Source: Gillisella vitis (GTDB lineage Bacteria > Pseudomonadota > Alphaproteobacteria > Rhizobiales > Rhizobiaceae). From it: a stretch of DNA of 64,000 nt. A program made the translations under genes and the position numbers. Position 1 is the stretch's first letter. Each line of letters starts with the position of its first letter. Below the pieces are notes generated by a model. It was not told where the DNA came from, made no database searches, and was given only the letters and a program-made list of their open reading frames with translations. The stretch spans positions 124,001-188,000 of the forward strand of contig NZ_LMVL02000004.1 in assembly GCF_001541345.2 (NCBI RefSeq), given 5' to 3'. Positions 53,587 through 61,838 of this stretch are shown here, one piece after another.

Positions 53587-54181
53587 GCCAATCGCCCCCC
53601 AGCGAAAACAACACAACTCGAAAGGGTAATATAATATTATCAAGAGTCAAATTATTTATCGAAAAATAATAATAACAATCGATTGTATATTTCATATTAT
53701 CGAATTTCGAAAACTACTAAAAAATATTTATTAATATGTGATATTGAGAATATATAATAAATAAGTTAATTTAAATTCATTTAATTTAATGAAATTTGAC
53801 CTGTTACGATGGCTTTACGCTCATCCGACGCTATTTTTTGATCACGCGTTCTTATCAGCCAGTTGGTACCGATACCAACAGCCAGATGAGCCAAGCCAAT
53901 CTCAAGTTGCTGATAAATTTGAAATATTCAAAGTCCCTTTAATTTCAGGTCCTTCAACGGCATTGCGCGTATTACCGCGCTTGGATTCCCAGCTGACTTC
54001 GGCAATGCAGCAACGAATTGCAATTGACTTTTCACGATAGAATGTGAGTATTTGCCCATGAGTAAAGCGAATGCTCATTAGATCGCGAGTGAAATCGAGA
54101 TCTATCGGTTGATTTGCCAGTGGCCCGTCGGCAGACCCTCAAGGGGCCTCCGGGTTGCATCTGGTCTTCTGGGAGGAAGAT
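53587..54181. other. AT-rich divergent intergenic region between DUF1800 and smoE
   Basis: About 595 bp. 53630-53800 is almost entirely A/T, with many TA steps, in sharp contrast to the GC-rich surroundings. A 83-codon frame at 53789-54040 has no ribosome site or recognisable sequence and is not called. An inverted repeat at 54058-54078 lies near smoE. Confidence 0.7.
54058..54078. promoter_or_regulatory. Candidate operator upstream of smoE
   Basis: ATGAG (54058-54062), 11 bases, CTCAT (54074-54078). TGAGTA also occurs as a direct repeat at 54045-54050 and 54059-54064. It lies about 105 bp upstream of smoE. The binding protein is unknown; a SorC-type regulator is a candidate. Confidence 0.4.
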
Positions 54182-55501
54182 ATGACATTGAAAACAATTC
54201 TGCTCGGCGCGTGTTCCGTGTTGGCTATGGCTGGTGTGGCCTCTGCCGAAACGCTGACGATTGCCACCGTCAACAATGGCGACATGATCCGCATGCAAAA
54301 GCTGACGGATGATTTCACCAAGAAGAATCCTGGCATTGACGTGAAATGGGTGACGCTGGAAGAAAACGTGCTGCGCCAGAAGGTGACCACCGATGTGGCC
54401 ACCAGGGGCGGCCAGTATGATGTGATGACCATTGGCATTTACGAAGCCCCCATCTGGGGCAAGCAGGGCTGGCTGGCACCGCTGGACAAGCTGAGTGCCG
54501 ACAAGGATTACGATGCCGCTGACCTTCTGCCGCCGGTGCGCTCTGGCCTTACCGTCGATGGCAAGCTTTATGCCGCACCTTTTTATGCTGAAAGCTCAAT
54601 GGTGATGTATCGCAAGGATCTGTTTGAAAAAGCAGGCCTGAAAATGCCGGAAGCCCCGACCTGGGACTTTATTAAGGAAGCTGCCGACAAGATCACTGAC
54701 AAGTCCAAGGAAGTCTACGGCATCTGCTTGCGTGGCAAGGCTGGCTGGGGTGAAAACATCGCTTTCCTGTCTGCCATGTCCAACTCGTTTGGCGCGCGCT
54801 GGTTTGATGAACAGTGGAAGCCACAGTTTGATCAGCCGGAGTGGAAAAAGACCCTTCAGTTCTATGTGGACCTGATGAAGAAAGACGGCCCTCCCGGTGC
54901 CTCTTCCAACGGCTTTAATGAAAACCTCGCCCTGTTCCAGACCGGCAAATGCGGAATGTGGATTGATGCCACCGTGGCAGCATCCTTCGTGACCAATCCG
55001 AAGGAATCCAAGGTGGCTGATCAGGTCGGCTTTGCTTTGGCTCCTGATAATGGCCTTGGCAAGCGCGGCAACTGGCTGTGGTCCTGGAACCTCGCCATTC
55101 CGGCTGGCTCCAAGAAGGTCGAAGCCGCTGAAAAGTTCATCGCCTGGGCAACCAGCAAGGACTATCTGAAGCTGGTGGCTGAAAAGGATGGCTGGGCCAA
55201 CGTTCCTCCGGGCACGCGCACCTCGCTCTATGCCAATGCTGATTACCAGAAGGCAGCACCTTTTGCGAAGATGACGCTGGACAGCATCAACGCAGCAGAC
55301 CCCAAGCACCCCACCGTCAAGCCCGTGCCTTATGAGGGCGTGCAATATGTGGCCATTCCGGAATTTCAGGGCATCGGCACTGCCGTTGGTCAGCAATTCT
55401 CGGCAGCTCTTGCCGGTCAGACCACGGTAGATCAGGCGCTGAAGACAGCGCAGACCTTGACCGAGCGTGAGATGAAGAAGGCGGGTTATCCGAAGAAGTA
55501 A
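54182..55501 (+). CDS. smoE: Sorbitol/mannitol ABC transporter substrate-binding protein
   Basis: 439 residues, ATG 54182 after GGAGGAAGAT. Signal peptide (1-22, ending GVASA), then a family 1 extracellular solute-binding fold: LTIATVNNGDMIRMQKLTDDF, KWVTLEENVLRQKVTTDVA, YDVMTIGIYEAPIWGKQGWL, APFYAESSMVMYRKDLFEKAG. This is the polyol (mannitol, sorbitol, arabitol) binding protein of the SmoEFGK system. First gene of the operon, followed by a repeat-bearing gap that may favour its higher expression. Confidence 0.9.
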   Translation: MTLKTILLGACSVLAMAGVASAETLTIATVNNGDMIRMQKLTDDFTKKNPGIDVKWVTLEENVLRQKVTTDVATRGGQYDVMTIGIYEAPIWGKQGWLAPLDKLSADKDYDAADLLPPVRSGLTVDGKLYAAPFYAESSMVMYRKDLFEKAGLKMPEAPTWDFIKEAADKITDKSKEVYGICLRGKAGWGENIAFLSAMSNSFGARWFDEQWKPQFDQPEWKKTLQFYVDLMKKDGPPGASSNGFNENLALFQTGKCGMWIDATVAASFVTNPKESKVADQVGFALAPDNGLGKRGNWLWSWNLAIPAGSKKVEAAEKFIAWATSKDYLKLVAEKDGWANVPPGTRTSLYANADYQKAAPFAKMTLDSINAADPKHPTVKPVPYEGVQYVAIPEFQGIGTAVGQQFSAALAGQTTVDQALKTAQTLTEREMKKAGYPKK

Positions 55502-55552
55502 GGGAAAAAGACCCTCTCTGCCCTTCAAGATAACCATTATGCAACGGCATCT

Positions 55553-55700
55553 TTCGGCTTCGCCGCCCCCTCATCCGGCTGCCGCCACCTTCCCCGATGG
55601 GGAGAAGAGGGAAAGAACCGCAGCGCTTCGGGTCTCCTCTCCCCTCGGGGAGAGGTCTGCCGAGCGCAGCGGAGGCAGGGTGAGGGGGCGGCTGGCACTG
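55553..55700. repeat. REP-like inverted repeat pair at the smoE-smoF junction
   Basis: First unit CCCCCTCATCCGGCTGCCGC and following CACCTTCCCCGATGGGGAGAAG (about 55555-55610). The second unit is inverted: CTCCTCTCCCCTCGGGGAGAG, GAGCGCAGCGGAGGCAGGG and TGAGGGGGCGGCTGGCACTGCC (about 55632-55700). Each unit has an internal CTCCCC...GGGGAG hairpin. Typical small repeats of rhizobial intergenic DNA, related to 59308-59526. Confidence 0.8.
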
Positions 55701-55783
55701 CCCTAAAAAGGGTGAGCAGGACAGCAAGCCCAAGCCCAACCATAAAACTAAAACCCCAAACACCCCCAAGAGGCGCGGCAGAC

Positions 55784-56656
55784 ATGGCGACGACCCATAC
55801 CCACTCCTCAGCCCGATGGATGATGGCCCCTTCCGTTCTCCTGCTGTTTGCATGGATGATCGTGCCGCTGGTCATGACCATCTATTTCTCGGTGCTGAAC
55901 TATAATCTGCTGATGCCCGGCGTGCATGAATTCGTCGGCCTGCTGAATTATCAATATTTCCTCACCGATCCGGCGTTTTTTGCAGCGCTCACCAATACGC
56001 TGTTGCTGGTCGGCGGCGTGCTGGCGATCTCCATCATTGGCGGCATTGCGCTGGCGCTGCTGCTGGATCAGCCGATGTTTGGCCAAGGCATTGTCCGCAT
56101 TCTGGTGATTTCGCCCTTCTTCATCATGCCAACCGTTGCCGCCTTGGTGTGGAAAAACATGCTGATGAACCCTGTCAATGGCCTGTTCGCCTTCGCTTTC
56201 CGGGCCGTTGGGCTGGAGCCGCTGGATTGGCTGGCCACCATTCCGCTTTTGTCCATCGTCATCATCGTCGCCTGGCAATGGCTGCCGTTTGCAACGCTCA
56301 TTCTGCTCACCGCCCTGCAATCCCTAGACGAAGAGCAGAAGGAAGCCGCAGAGATGGATGGCGCAGGGCCGATCTCGAAATTCATCTATATCACCCTGCC
56401 GCATATGGCCCGCGCCATCACCGTGGTGGTGTTGATCGAGACCATCTTCCTGCTCTCGGTATTTGCCGAAATTCTCGTGACCACCAATGGTGGCCCCGGC
56501 ACGGATAGCACCAACCTGACCTATCTGATCTACAATCAGGCCCTGCTGCAATTTGACATTGGTGGAGCCTCCGCAGGCGGCATTGTGGCTGTGGTACTGG
56601 CCAATATCGTCGCCTTCTTCCTGATCCGCCTCATCGGCAAGAACCTGGAGAGCTGA
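55784..56656 (+). CDS. smoF: Polyol ABC transporter permease SmoF
   Basis: 290 residues from ATG 55784; the open frame runs upstream into repeat DNA, so the later start with GAGG nearby is preferred. Six membrane segments (WMMAPSVLLLFAWMIVPLVMTIYF first). The EAA coupling motif is EQKEAAEMDGAGPISKFIYITLP. With SmoG it forms the channel for polyols. Confidence 0.92.
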   Translation: MATTHTHSSARWMMAPSVLLLFAWMIVPLVMTIYFSVLNYNLLMPGVHEFVGLLNYQYFLTDPAFFAALTNTLLLVGGVLAISIIGGIALALLLDQPMFGQGIVRILVISPFFIMPTVAALVWKNMLMNPVNGLFAFAFRAVGLEPLDWLATIPLLSIVIIVAWQWLPFATLILLTALQSLDEEQKEAAEMDGAGPISKFIYITLPHMARAITVVVLIETIFLLSVFAEILVTTNGGPGTDSTNLTYLIYNQALLQFDIGGASAGGIVAVVLANIVAFFLIRLIGKNLES

Positions 56657-56659
56657 TCA

Positions 56660-57490
56660 ATGGCACGCGCAATATCCAACAAACGTAAGCTGACCTTTAC
56701 CCTGATTGCCTGGGCAATTGGCTTGCTGATGTTCTTCCCGATCCTGTGGACCTTCCTCACCAGTTTCAAAAGCGAAGGCGATGCCATCGCCTCGCCTCCA
56801 GTGTTTTTGTTCTTCCATTGGACCACGGAAAACTATGTCGAAGTGCAGAGCCGCTCGGATTATTTCTCGCACTTCATGAACTCGGTGGTGATTTCCTTTG
56901 GCTCCACCCTTCTGGGTCTGGCCATTGCCATTCCCTCGGCCTGGGCCATGGCGTTTTCGCCCACCAAGCGCACCAAGGATGTGCTGATGTGGATGCTCTC
57001 CACCAAAATGATGCCGCCCGTGGGTGCGCTGATCCCGATCTATCTGCTGTTTCGGGATGGTGGATTGCTCGATAGCCGCCTTGGGCTGGTGGCGGTGCTG
57101 ACCATGATCAACCTGCCGATCATCATCTGGATGCTCTACACATACTTCAAGGAAATTCCGGGCGAAATTCTCGAAGCCGCCCGCATGGATGGCGCATCCC
57201 TGATCAAGGAAATCATCTATGTGCTGACGCCGATGGCGGTGCCGGGCATTGCCTCGACCATGCTGCTCAACATCATTCTGTCATGGAACGAGGCGTTTTG
57301 GACCTTGAACCTCACCACGTCAGTGGCGGCACCGCTGACCACTTTCATCGCCTCCTATTCCAGCCCCGAAGGCCTGTTTTACGCCAAGCTCTCGGCTGCC
57401 TCCACCATGGCGATTGCTCCAATCGTCGTACTGGGATGGTTCAGCCAGAAACAGCTGGTGCGCGGGCTCACCTTCGGCGCGGTCAAATAA
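56660..57490 (+). CDS. smoG: Polyol ABC transporter permease SmoG
   Basis: 276 residues, 3 bp after smoF. Six membrane segments (LTFTLIAWAIGLLMFFPILW first). The EAA motif is EILEAARMDGASLIKEIIYVLTP and the C-terminus ends SQKQLVRGLTFGAVK, typical of MalG-like sugar permeases. Confidence 0.93.
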   Translation: MARAISNKRKLTFTLIAWAIGLLMFFPILWTFLTSFKSEGDAIASPPVFLFFHWTTENYVEVQSRSDYFSHFMNSVVISFGSTLLGLAIAIPSAWAMAFSPTKRTKDVLMWMLSTKMMPPVGALIPIYLLFRDGGLLDSRLGLVAVLTMINLPIIIWMLYTYFKEIPGEILEAARMDGASLIKEIIYVLTPMAVPGIASTMLLNIILSWNEAFWTLNLTTSVAAPLTTFIASYSSPEGLFYAKLSAASTMAIAPIVVLGWFSQKQLVRGLTFGAVK

Positions 57491-57502
57491 GGATCAAATA
57501 TC

Positions 57503-58501
57503 ATGGGCAGTATTCAACTTAAAAACGTCTCAAAAGTCTTTGCCGAGCACAAGGTTATTCCCGGTATTGATCTGGAGATCAACAATGGCGAATTCGTTGT
57601 GTTTGTTGGCCCCTCGGGCTGCGGCAAATCCACCCTGCTGCGGCTGATTGCCGGGCTGGAGGATACATCCGGCGGCAAGATTTTCATCGACGGCACCGAT
57701 GCCACAGACCGCAAGCCATCTGAACGCGGCCTCGCCATGGTGTTCCAATCCTATGCGCTGTATCCGCATATGAGCGTGCGCTCCAACATTGGCTTTCCGC
57801 TGAAAATGGCGGGCATGGACAAGGGCGAGATTGACAAGAAGGTCACGGATGCCGCCCGCATCCTCAACCTCACCGACTATCTCGACCGCAAGCCGCGCCA
57901 GCTCTCGGGTGGCCAACGCCAGCGTGTGGCGATTGGCCGGGCGATTGTGCGCTCACCCTCGTGCTTTTTGTTCGATGAGCCATTGTCCAATCTGGATGCC
58001 GCCCTGCGCGTCAACATGCGGCTGGAAATCACCGAATTGCACCAGAAGCTGGGCGCGACATCGATCTATGTCACCCACGATCAGGTCGAAGCCATGACCA
58101 TGGCCGACAAGATTGTGGTGCTGAACAAGGGCAATATCGAGCAGGTCGGTTCACCGATGGAACTGTACCACAAACCCGCCAATCTGTTTGTGGCTGGCTT
58201 TATTGGCTCGCCGAAAATGAACCTGATTTCCGGGGAGACAGCACAAAAATACGGTGCCACCACCATCGGCGTGCGCCCTGAACATGTGACGCTTTCCACC
58301 ACCGATGGCGCGTGGAAAGGTAAGGTGACAATTGCCGAACATCTTGGCTCGGACACCCATCTGCATGTCGATGTTGAGGGCCTTGGCCATCTCACCGCGC
58401 GTGCGGATGGCGATTTCACCGCGCGCCATGGCGATACGGTGTTCATCACCCCGGATGAGACGCGCATTCATCGTTTCAATGAACAGGGATTAGCAGCATG
58501 A
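57503..58501 (+). CDS. smoK: Polyol ABC transporter ATP-binding protein SmoK
   Basis: 332 residues, AAGGA 9 bases upstream. MalK/UgpC-type ATPase: Walker [11 protein letters not shown]-loop [18 protein letters not shown], signature [15 protein letters not shown], Walker [19 protein letters not shown]-terminal TOBE/OB-fold regulatory domain starts at about 235 ([27 protein letters not shown]). Its stop overlaps smoS by 4 bp. Confidence 0.95.
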   Translation: MGSIQLKNVSKVFAEHKVIPGIDLEINNGEFVVFVGPSGCGKSTLLRLIAGLEDTSGGKIFIDGTDATDRKPSERGLAMVFQSYALYPHMSVRSNIGFPLKMAGMDKGEIDKKVTDAARILNLTDYLDRKPRQLSGGQRQRVAIGRAIVRSPSCFLFDEPLSNLDAALRVNMRLEITELHQKLGATSIYVTHDQVEAMTMADKIVVLNKGNIEQVGSPMELYHKPANLFVAGFIGSPKMNLISGETAQKYGATTIGVRPEHVTLSTTDGAWKGKVTIAEHLGSDTHLHVDVEGLGHLTARADGDFTARHGDTVFITPDETRIHRFNEQGLAA

Positions 58502-59274
58502 CTGGCAGATTAGACGGAAAATCCGCGCTGATTACCGGATCGGCCCGTGGCATTGGCCGCGCCTTTGCCGAAGCCTATGTGCGTGAAGGTGCCACGGTTG
58601 CGATTGCCGACATTAATATGGAACGAGCAAAGGAGACCGCCAAAGCCATTGGCGAAAAAGCCTATGCCGTTCATCTGGATGTGACCAATCAGGCCTCCAT
58701 TGATGCCGCCATCAAGGCGGTGGAAGACAAGACGGGCGGCTTGGACATTCTCATCAACAACGCTGCCCTGTTTGATCTTGCGCCCATCGTGGACATTACC
58801 CGCGAGAGCTATGATCGGCTGTTTTCCATCAACGTGGCTGGCACACTGTTCATGCTGCAAGCGGCAGCAAAATCGATGATTGCCCGTGGCAAGGGCGGCA
58901 AGATTATCAATATGGCAAGCCAAGCCGGACGGCGCGGCGAAGCGCTGGTGGCGGTCTATTGCGCCACCAAGGCGGCGATTATCTCGCTGACCCAATCAGC
59001 AGGGCTGGACCTGATCAAGCATGGCATCAATGTCAATGCGATTGCCCCCGGCGTGGTCGATGGCGAGCATTGGGATGGCGTTGATGCGCTGTTTGCAAAG
59101 TTTGAAAACCGCGCCCCCGGCGAGAAGAAAAAACTGGTGGGTGAGGCTGTTCCGTTTGGCCGCATGGGCACGGCAAACGATCTCACCGGCATGGCGATTT
59201 TTCTGGCCTCAAATGAGGCCGATTACGTGGTGGCCCAGACCTATAACGTCGATGGCGGCAATTGGATGAGTTGA
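58498..59274 (+). CDS. smoS: Sorbitol dehydrogenase SmoS (short-chain dehydrogenase)
   Basis: 258 residues. Rossmann [38 protein letters not shown], catalytic Ser in [10 protein letters not shown] and Y-x-x-x-K in [16 protein letters not shown]-terminal [23 protein letters not shown]. In the S. meliloti/Rhodobacter smo operons this enzyme oxidises D-glucitol to D-fructose (and galactitol to tagatose). ATG overlaps the smoK stop. Confidence 0.92.
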   Translation: MTGRLDGKSALITGSARGIGRAFAEAYVREGATVAIADINMERAKETAKAIGEKAYAVHLDVTNQASIDAAIKAVEDKTGGLDILINNAALFDLAPIVDITRESYDRLFSINVAGTLFMLQAAAKSMIARGKGGKIINMASQAGRRGEALVAVYCATKAAIISLTQSAGLDLIKHGINVNAIAPGVVDGEHWDGVDALFAKFENRAPGEKKKLVGEAVPFGRMGTANDLTGMAIFLASNEADYVVAQTYNVDGGNWMS

Positions 59275-59307
59275 GATGGTTGGTTTGCTGAGGCTTTGCG
59301 TGAGATG

Positions 59308-59526
59308 GGCTTCGCACCCCCTCATCCCCCCTTTCCTTATGAACGAGGCGGGACCTTCTCCCCGCTGGGGAGAAGAGACGTTTTTGATATGGCGGAACTC
59401 AGAGAGCAAACGCTTAGAGCCGCGTCCAGCAAACATCGGCAGAATAAAGCATGGGGCCGTGCAACCTGCCTCTTCTCCCCAGCGGGGAGAAGGTGGCGGC
59501 AGCCGGATGAGGGGGGCGAAGCCACC
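59308..59526. repeat. REP-like composite inverted repeat between smoS and mtlK
   Basis: Outer arms GGCTTCGCACCCCCTCATCC (from 59309) and GGATGAGGGGGGCGAAGCC (about 59505-59523) are inverted copies. Inside are two CTTCTCCCCGCTGGGGAGAAG-type palindromes (59354-59375 and 59471-59493). The whole 220-bp unit could fold back on itself. It resembles 55553-55700. Confidence 0.82.
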
Positions 59527-59582
59527 AATCAGCCCCCGTCGAATCTCAACGTTTTCCCCAAATTCATTCAGGACCTAACCCA

Positions 59583-61070
59583 ATGACCATAAAACTCTCC
59601 CTTTCCACCCTGCCAGACGCCTCCACAAAGGCCGCCACTCCCACCTACACCCGCGAAAGCCTCACATCAGGCATTGTCCATTTCGGCGTTGGCAATTTCC
59701 ACCGCGCCCACCAAGCCGTCTACCTGCACGAGCTGTTCAACCTCGGCAAAGACCTCGATTTCGCCATTGTCGGCGCAGGCGTGCTGCCATCTGATGCCAC
59801 CATGAAAGACAAGCTGGCTGGACAAGACTACCTGACCACAGTGGTGGAACAGGATGTGGCCAAGAGCGCTGCCACCGTCACCGGCCCGATGGTGGATATG
59901 ATCGCAGCACCGGATTTTGACGGCATCATTACCAAGCTAGCCGATCCCGCCATTCGCATCGTCTCGATGACCATCACTGAAGGCGGCTATTTCATCGATC
60001 CCGCCACCGGCCATTTTGACCCCAAACACCCGGCCATCGTGGCAGACGCCCAAAACCCCGACCAGCCCAAAACCGTGTTTGGCCTGATCATCGCAGGACT
60101 CAAGGCACGCCGCGCCGCCAATATCCCACCCTTCACCGTGATGTGCTGTGACAACATCCCCGGTAATGGCGAGGTGACGGAAGCCACAATCATCGGCCTT
60201 GCCAAACTCTCCGACCCCGATTTTGCCGAGTGGATTCACCACCACGTTGCCTTCCCCAATTCCATGGTGGACCGCATCACCCCCGCCACCGGCACGCGCG
60301 AGATTGACATCACCTGTGACACCTATGGCATTGATGATGCATGGCCCGTGTTTTGCGAAGAGTTCAAGCAATGGGTGCTGGAAGACAAATTCCCGCTCGG
60401 TCGTCCCGCCTTTGAAGAGGTTGGCGTCACTTTCGTCGAGGATGTCGCGCCTTATGAGTTGATGAAGCTGCGCATTCTCAACGGCGGCCATGCGGCAATT
60501 GCCTATCCGGCAGCACTGATGGACATCCATTTCGTGCATGAAGCCATGGAAAATCCGCTGATCCGGGCGTTCCTTGCCAAGCTGACCCATGATGAAATCA
60601 TTCCCGTGGTTCCGCCCGTGCCCGACACCAGCTTGCAGGATTATGCCACGCTGATCGAGAGCCGCTTCTCCAACCCAAAAATTGGCGACACCATTCCGCG
60701 CTTGGCGCAGGATGGCTCCAACCGTCAGCCGAAATTCATTCTGCCATCAACAGCAGATCGTCTCGCCAAGGGGCTGGATGTGGTGGGACTGGCGCTGGTT
60801 TCAGCCCTGTGGTGTCATTACTTTGCAGGCACATCGGATAGCGGCAAGCCGATTGTGTTCAACGATGCCAGCGCTGAGCGTCTGCAAAAAACCGCCATTG
60901 CCTCGCGGCAAGATCCGCTGCTATTCCTGACGCTGGACGATATTTTTGGCAGTGTCGGGCAAAACGAGATATTCAGGCAGCGCTTTGCAAAGGCGCTCTC
61001 ACATCTTCGCACCCATGGCACAGCACGGACCCTGCAAAGCTACATCGATGGCACTCTTGCAGCGGCATAA
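59583..61070 (+). CDS. mtlK: Mannitol 2-dehydrogenase
   Basis: 495 residues, full-length long-chain polyol dehydrogenase. HFGVGNFHRAHQAVYLHELFN near the N-terminus, DYLTTVVEQDV, ITEGGYFIDPATG, MCCDNIPGNGEV, and the active-site Lys region LMKLRILNGGHAAIAYPAAL. It oxidises D-mannitol (and arabitol/sorbitol in some members) to D-fructose with NAD. It lies downstream of smoS across the repeat. Confidence 0.95.
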   Translation: MTIKLSLSTLPDASTKAATPTYTRESLTSGIVHFGVGNFHRAHQAVYLHELFNLGKDLDFAIVGAGVLPSDATMKDKLAGQDYLTTVVEQDVAKSAATVTGPMVDMIAAPDFDGIITKLADPAIRIVSMTITEGGYFIDPATGHFDPKHPAIVADAQNPDQPKTVFGLIIAGLKARRAANIPPFTVMCCDNIPGNGEVTEATIIGLAKLSDPDFAEWIHHHVAFPNSMVDRITPATGTREIDITCDTYGIDDAWPVFCEEFKQWVLEDKFPLGRPAFEEVGVTFVEDVAPYELMKLRILNGGHAAIAYPAALMDIHFVHEAMENPLIRAFLAKLTHDEIIPVVPPVPDTSLQDYATLIESRFSNPKIGDTIPRLAQDGSNRQPKFILPSTADRLAKGLDVVGLALVSALWCHYFAGTSDSGKPIVFNDASAERLQKTAIASRQDPLLFLTLDDIFGSVGQNEIFRQRFAKALSHLRTHGTARTLQSYIDGTLAAA

Positions 61071-61074
61071 GTGT

Positions 61075-61123
61075 AAACGCATTTCCGGACGCAAAACCGG
61101 TTCCCACTTTTGCTGGAAATGCT
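61075..61123. repeat. Rhizobial intergenic repeat (CATTTCC...TGCTGGAAATGCT type), copy 2
   Basis: AAACGCATTTCCGGACGCAA then AACCGGTTCCCACTTTTGCTGGAAATGCT. Inverted copy of the element at 42821-42872, with about a handful of differences. Ends CATTTCC and GGAAATG pair with each other. It lies in the mtlK-HAD gap, within the operon. Confidence 0.8.
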
Positions 61124-61135
61124 GCAAAGGATGAT

Positions 61136-61813
61136 ATGATGCCCGACCCGGCCACCAAGCTGGTGATCTTTGATTGCGACGGCGTGCTTGTCGATAGTGA
61201 GCCGATCTCTGTTGAGGTCATGGTCGCCGAGTTTGAAAAGGCGGGCGTGCCGATTGATGCGGATTATGTCTATCGCAACTTCCTTGGCCGCAGCATGGCA
61301 ACAGTGGTGGAAACGGCACGCGAAGAGTTTTCGTTTGCCATTGGCGAGACCTTTCTCACCAGCCTGCGCACCCATCTGTATCAACGCTTCCGGCAGGATT
61401 TGAAGCCGATTGCCGGTCTGCACACCGCCCTCGACGATTTGGGCAAGGCGGGCGTTGGCTGGTGTGTGGCCTCCTCAAGTCAGCCGGACCGCATCGCCCT
61501 ATCGCTCAGCGTCACCGGCCTGATCGAGCGTTTCGAACCGCATATTTTCAGCGCCACCATGGTCAAAAACGGCAAGCCCGCTCCGGATCTGTTCCTCTAT
61601 GCCGCCGAAAAAATGGGGATCGATCCACACCATTGCATGGTGGTGGAGGATAGCCCCGCCGGTCTCACTGCTGCCCGCGCCGCTGGCATGCGCGCCTTGG
61701 CCTTTACCGGCGGCGGTCATGCGACAGGCGAAATCTATCACGACAGTGTTGATGCCCTGAAGCCGGACGGAAAATTTGACGTCATGGCCAATCTGGTTCA
61801 GTTTGTTTTATAA
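61136..61813 (+). CDS. HAD-family phosphatase (beta-phosphoglucomutase-like)
   Basis: 225 residues. HAD motif I FDCDGVLVDSEPISVEV (catalytic DxD = D13, D15 approximately), motif II CVASSSQPDRI, motif III KNGKPAPDLFLYAAEKMG, motif IV VVEDSPAGLTAARAAGM. It dephosphorylates a sugar or polyol phosphate, probably one arising in this pathway. It lies between mtlK and the FGGY kinase and is cotranscribed. Confidence 0.88.
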   Translation: MMPDPATKLVIFDCDGVLVDSEPISVEVMVAEFEKAGVPIDADYVYRNFLGRSMATVVETAREEFSFAIGETFLTSLRTHLYQRFRQDLKPIAGLHTALDDLGKAGVGWCVASSSQPDRIALSLSVTGLIERFEPHIFSATMVKNGKPAPDLFLYAAEKMGIDPHHCMVVEDSPAGLTAARAAGMRALAFTGGGHATGEIYHDSVDALKPDGKFDVMANLVQFVL

Positions 61814-61838
61814 GCATTAGGGCGGAAACAAGTTCATC

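Noticed and set aside
53789-54040. 83-codon frame upstream of smoE
   Set aside because: No ribosome site, no family resemblance, lies in a promoter region; kept only as a remote possibility of a gene remnant.
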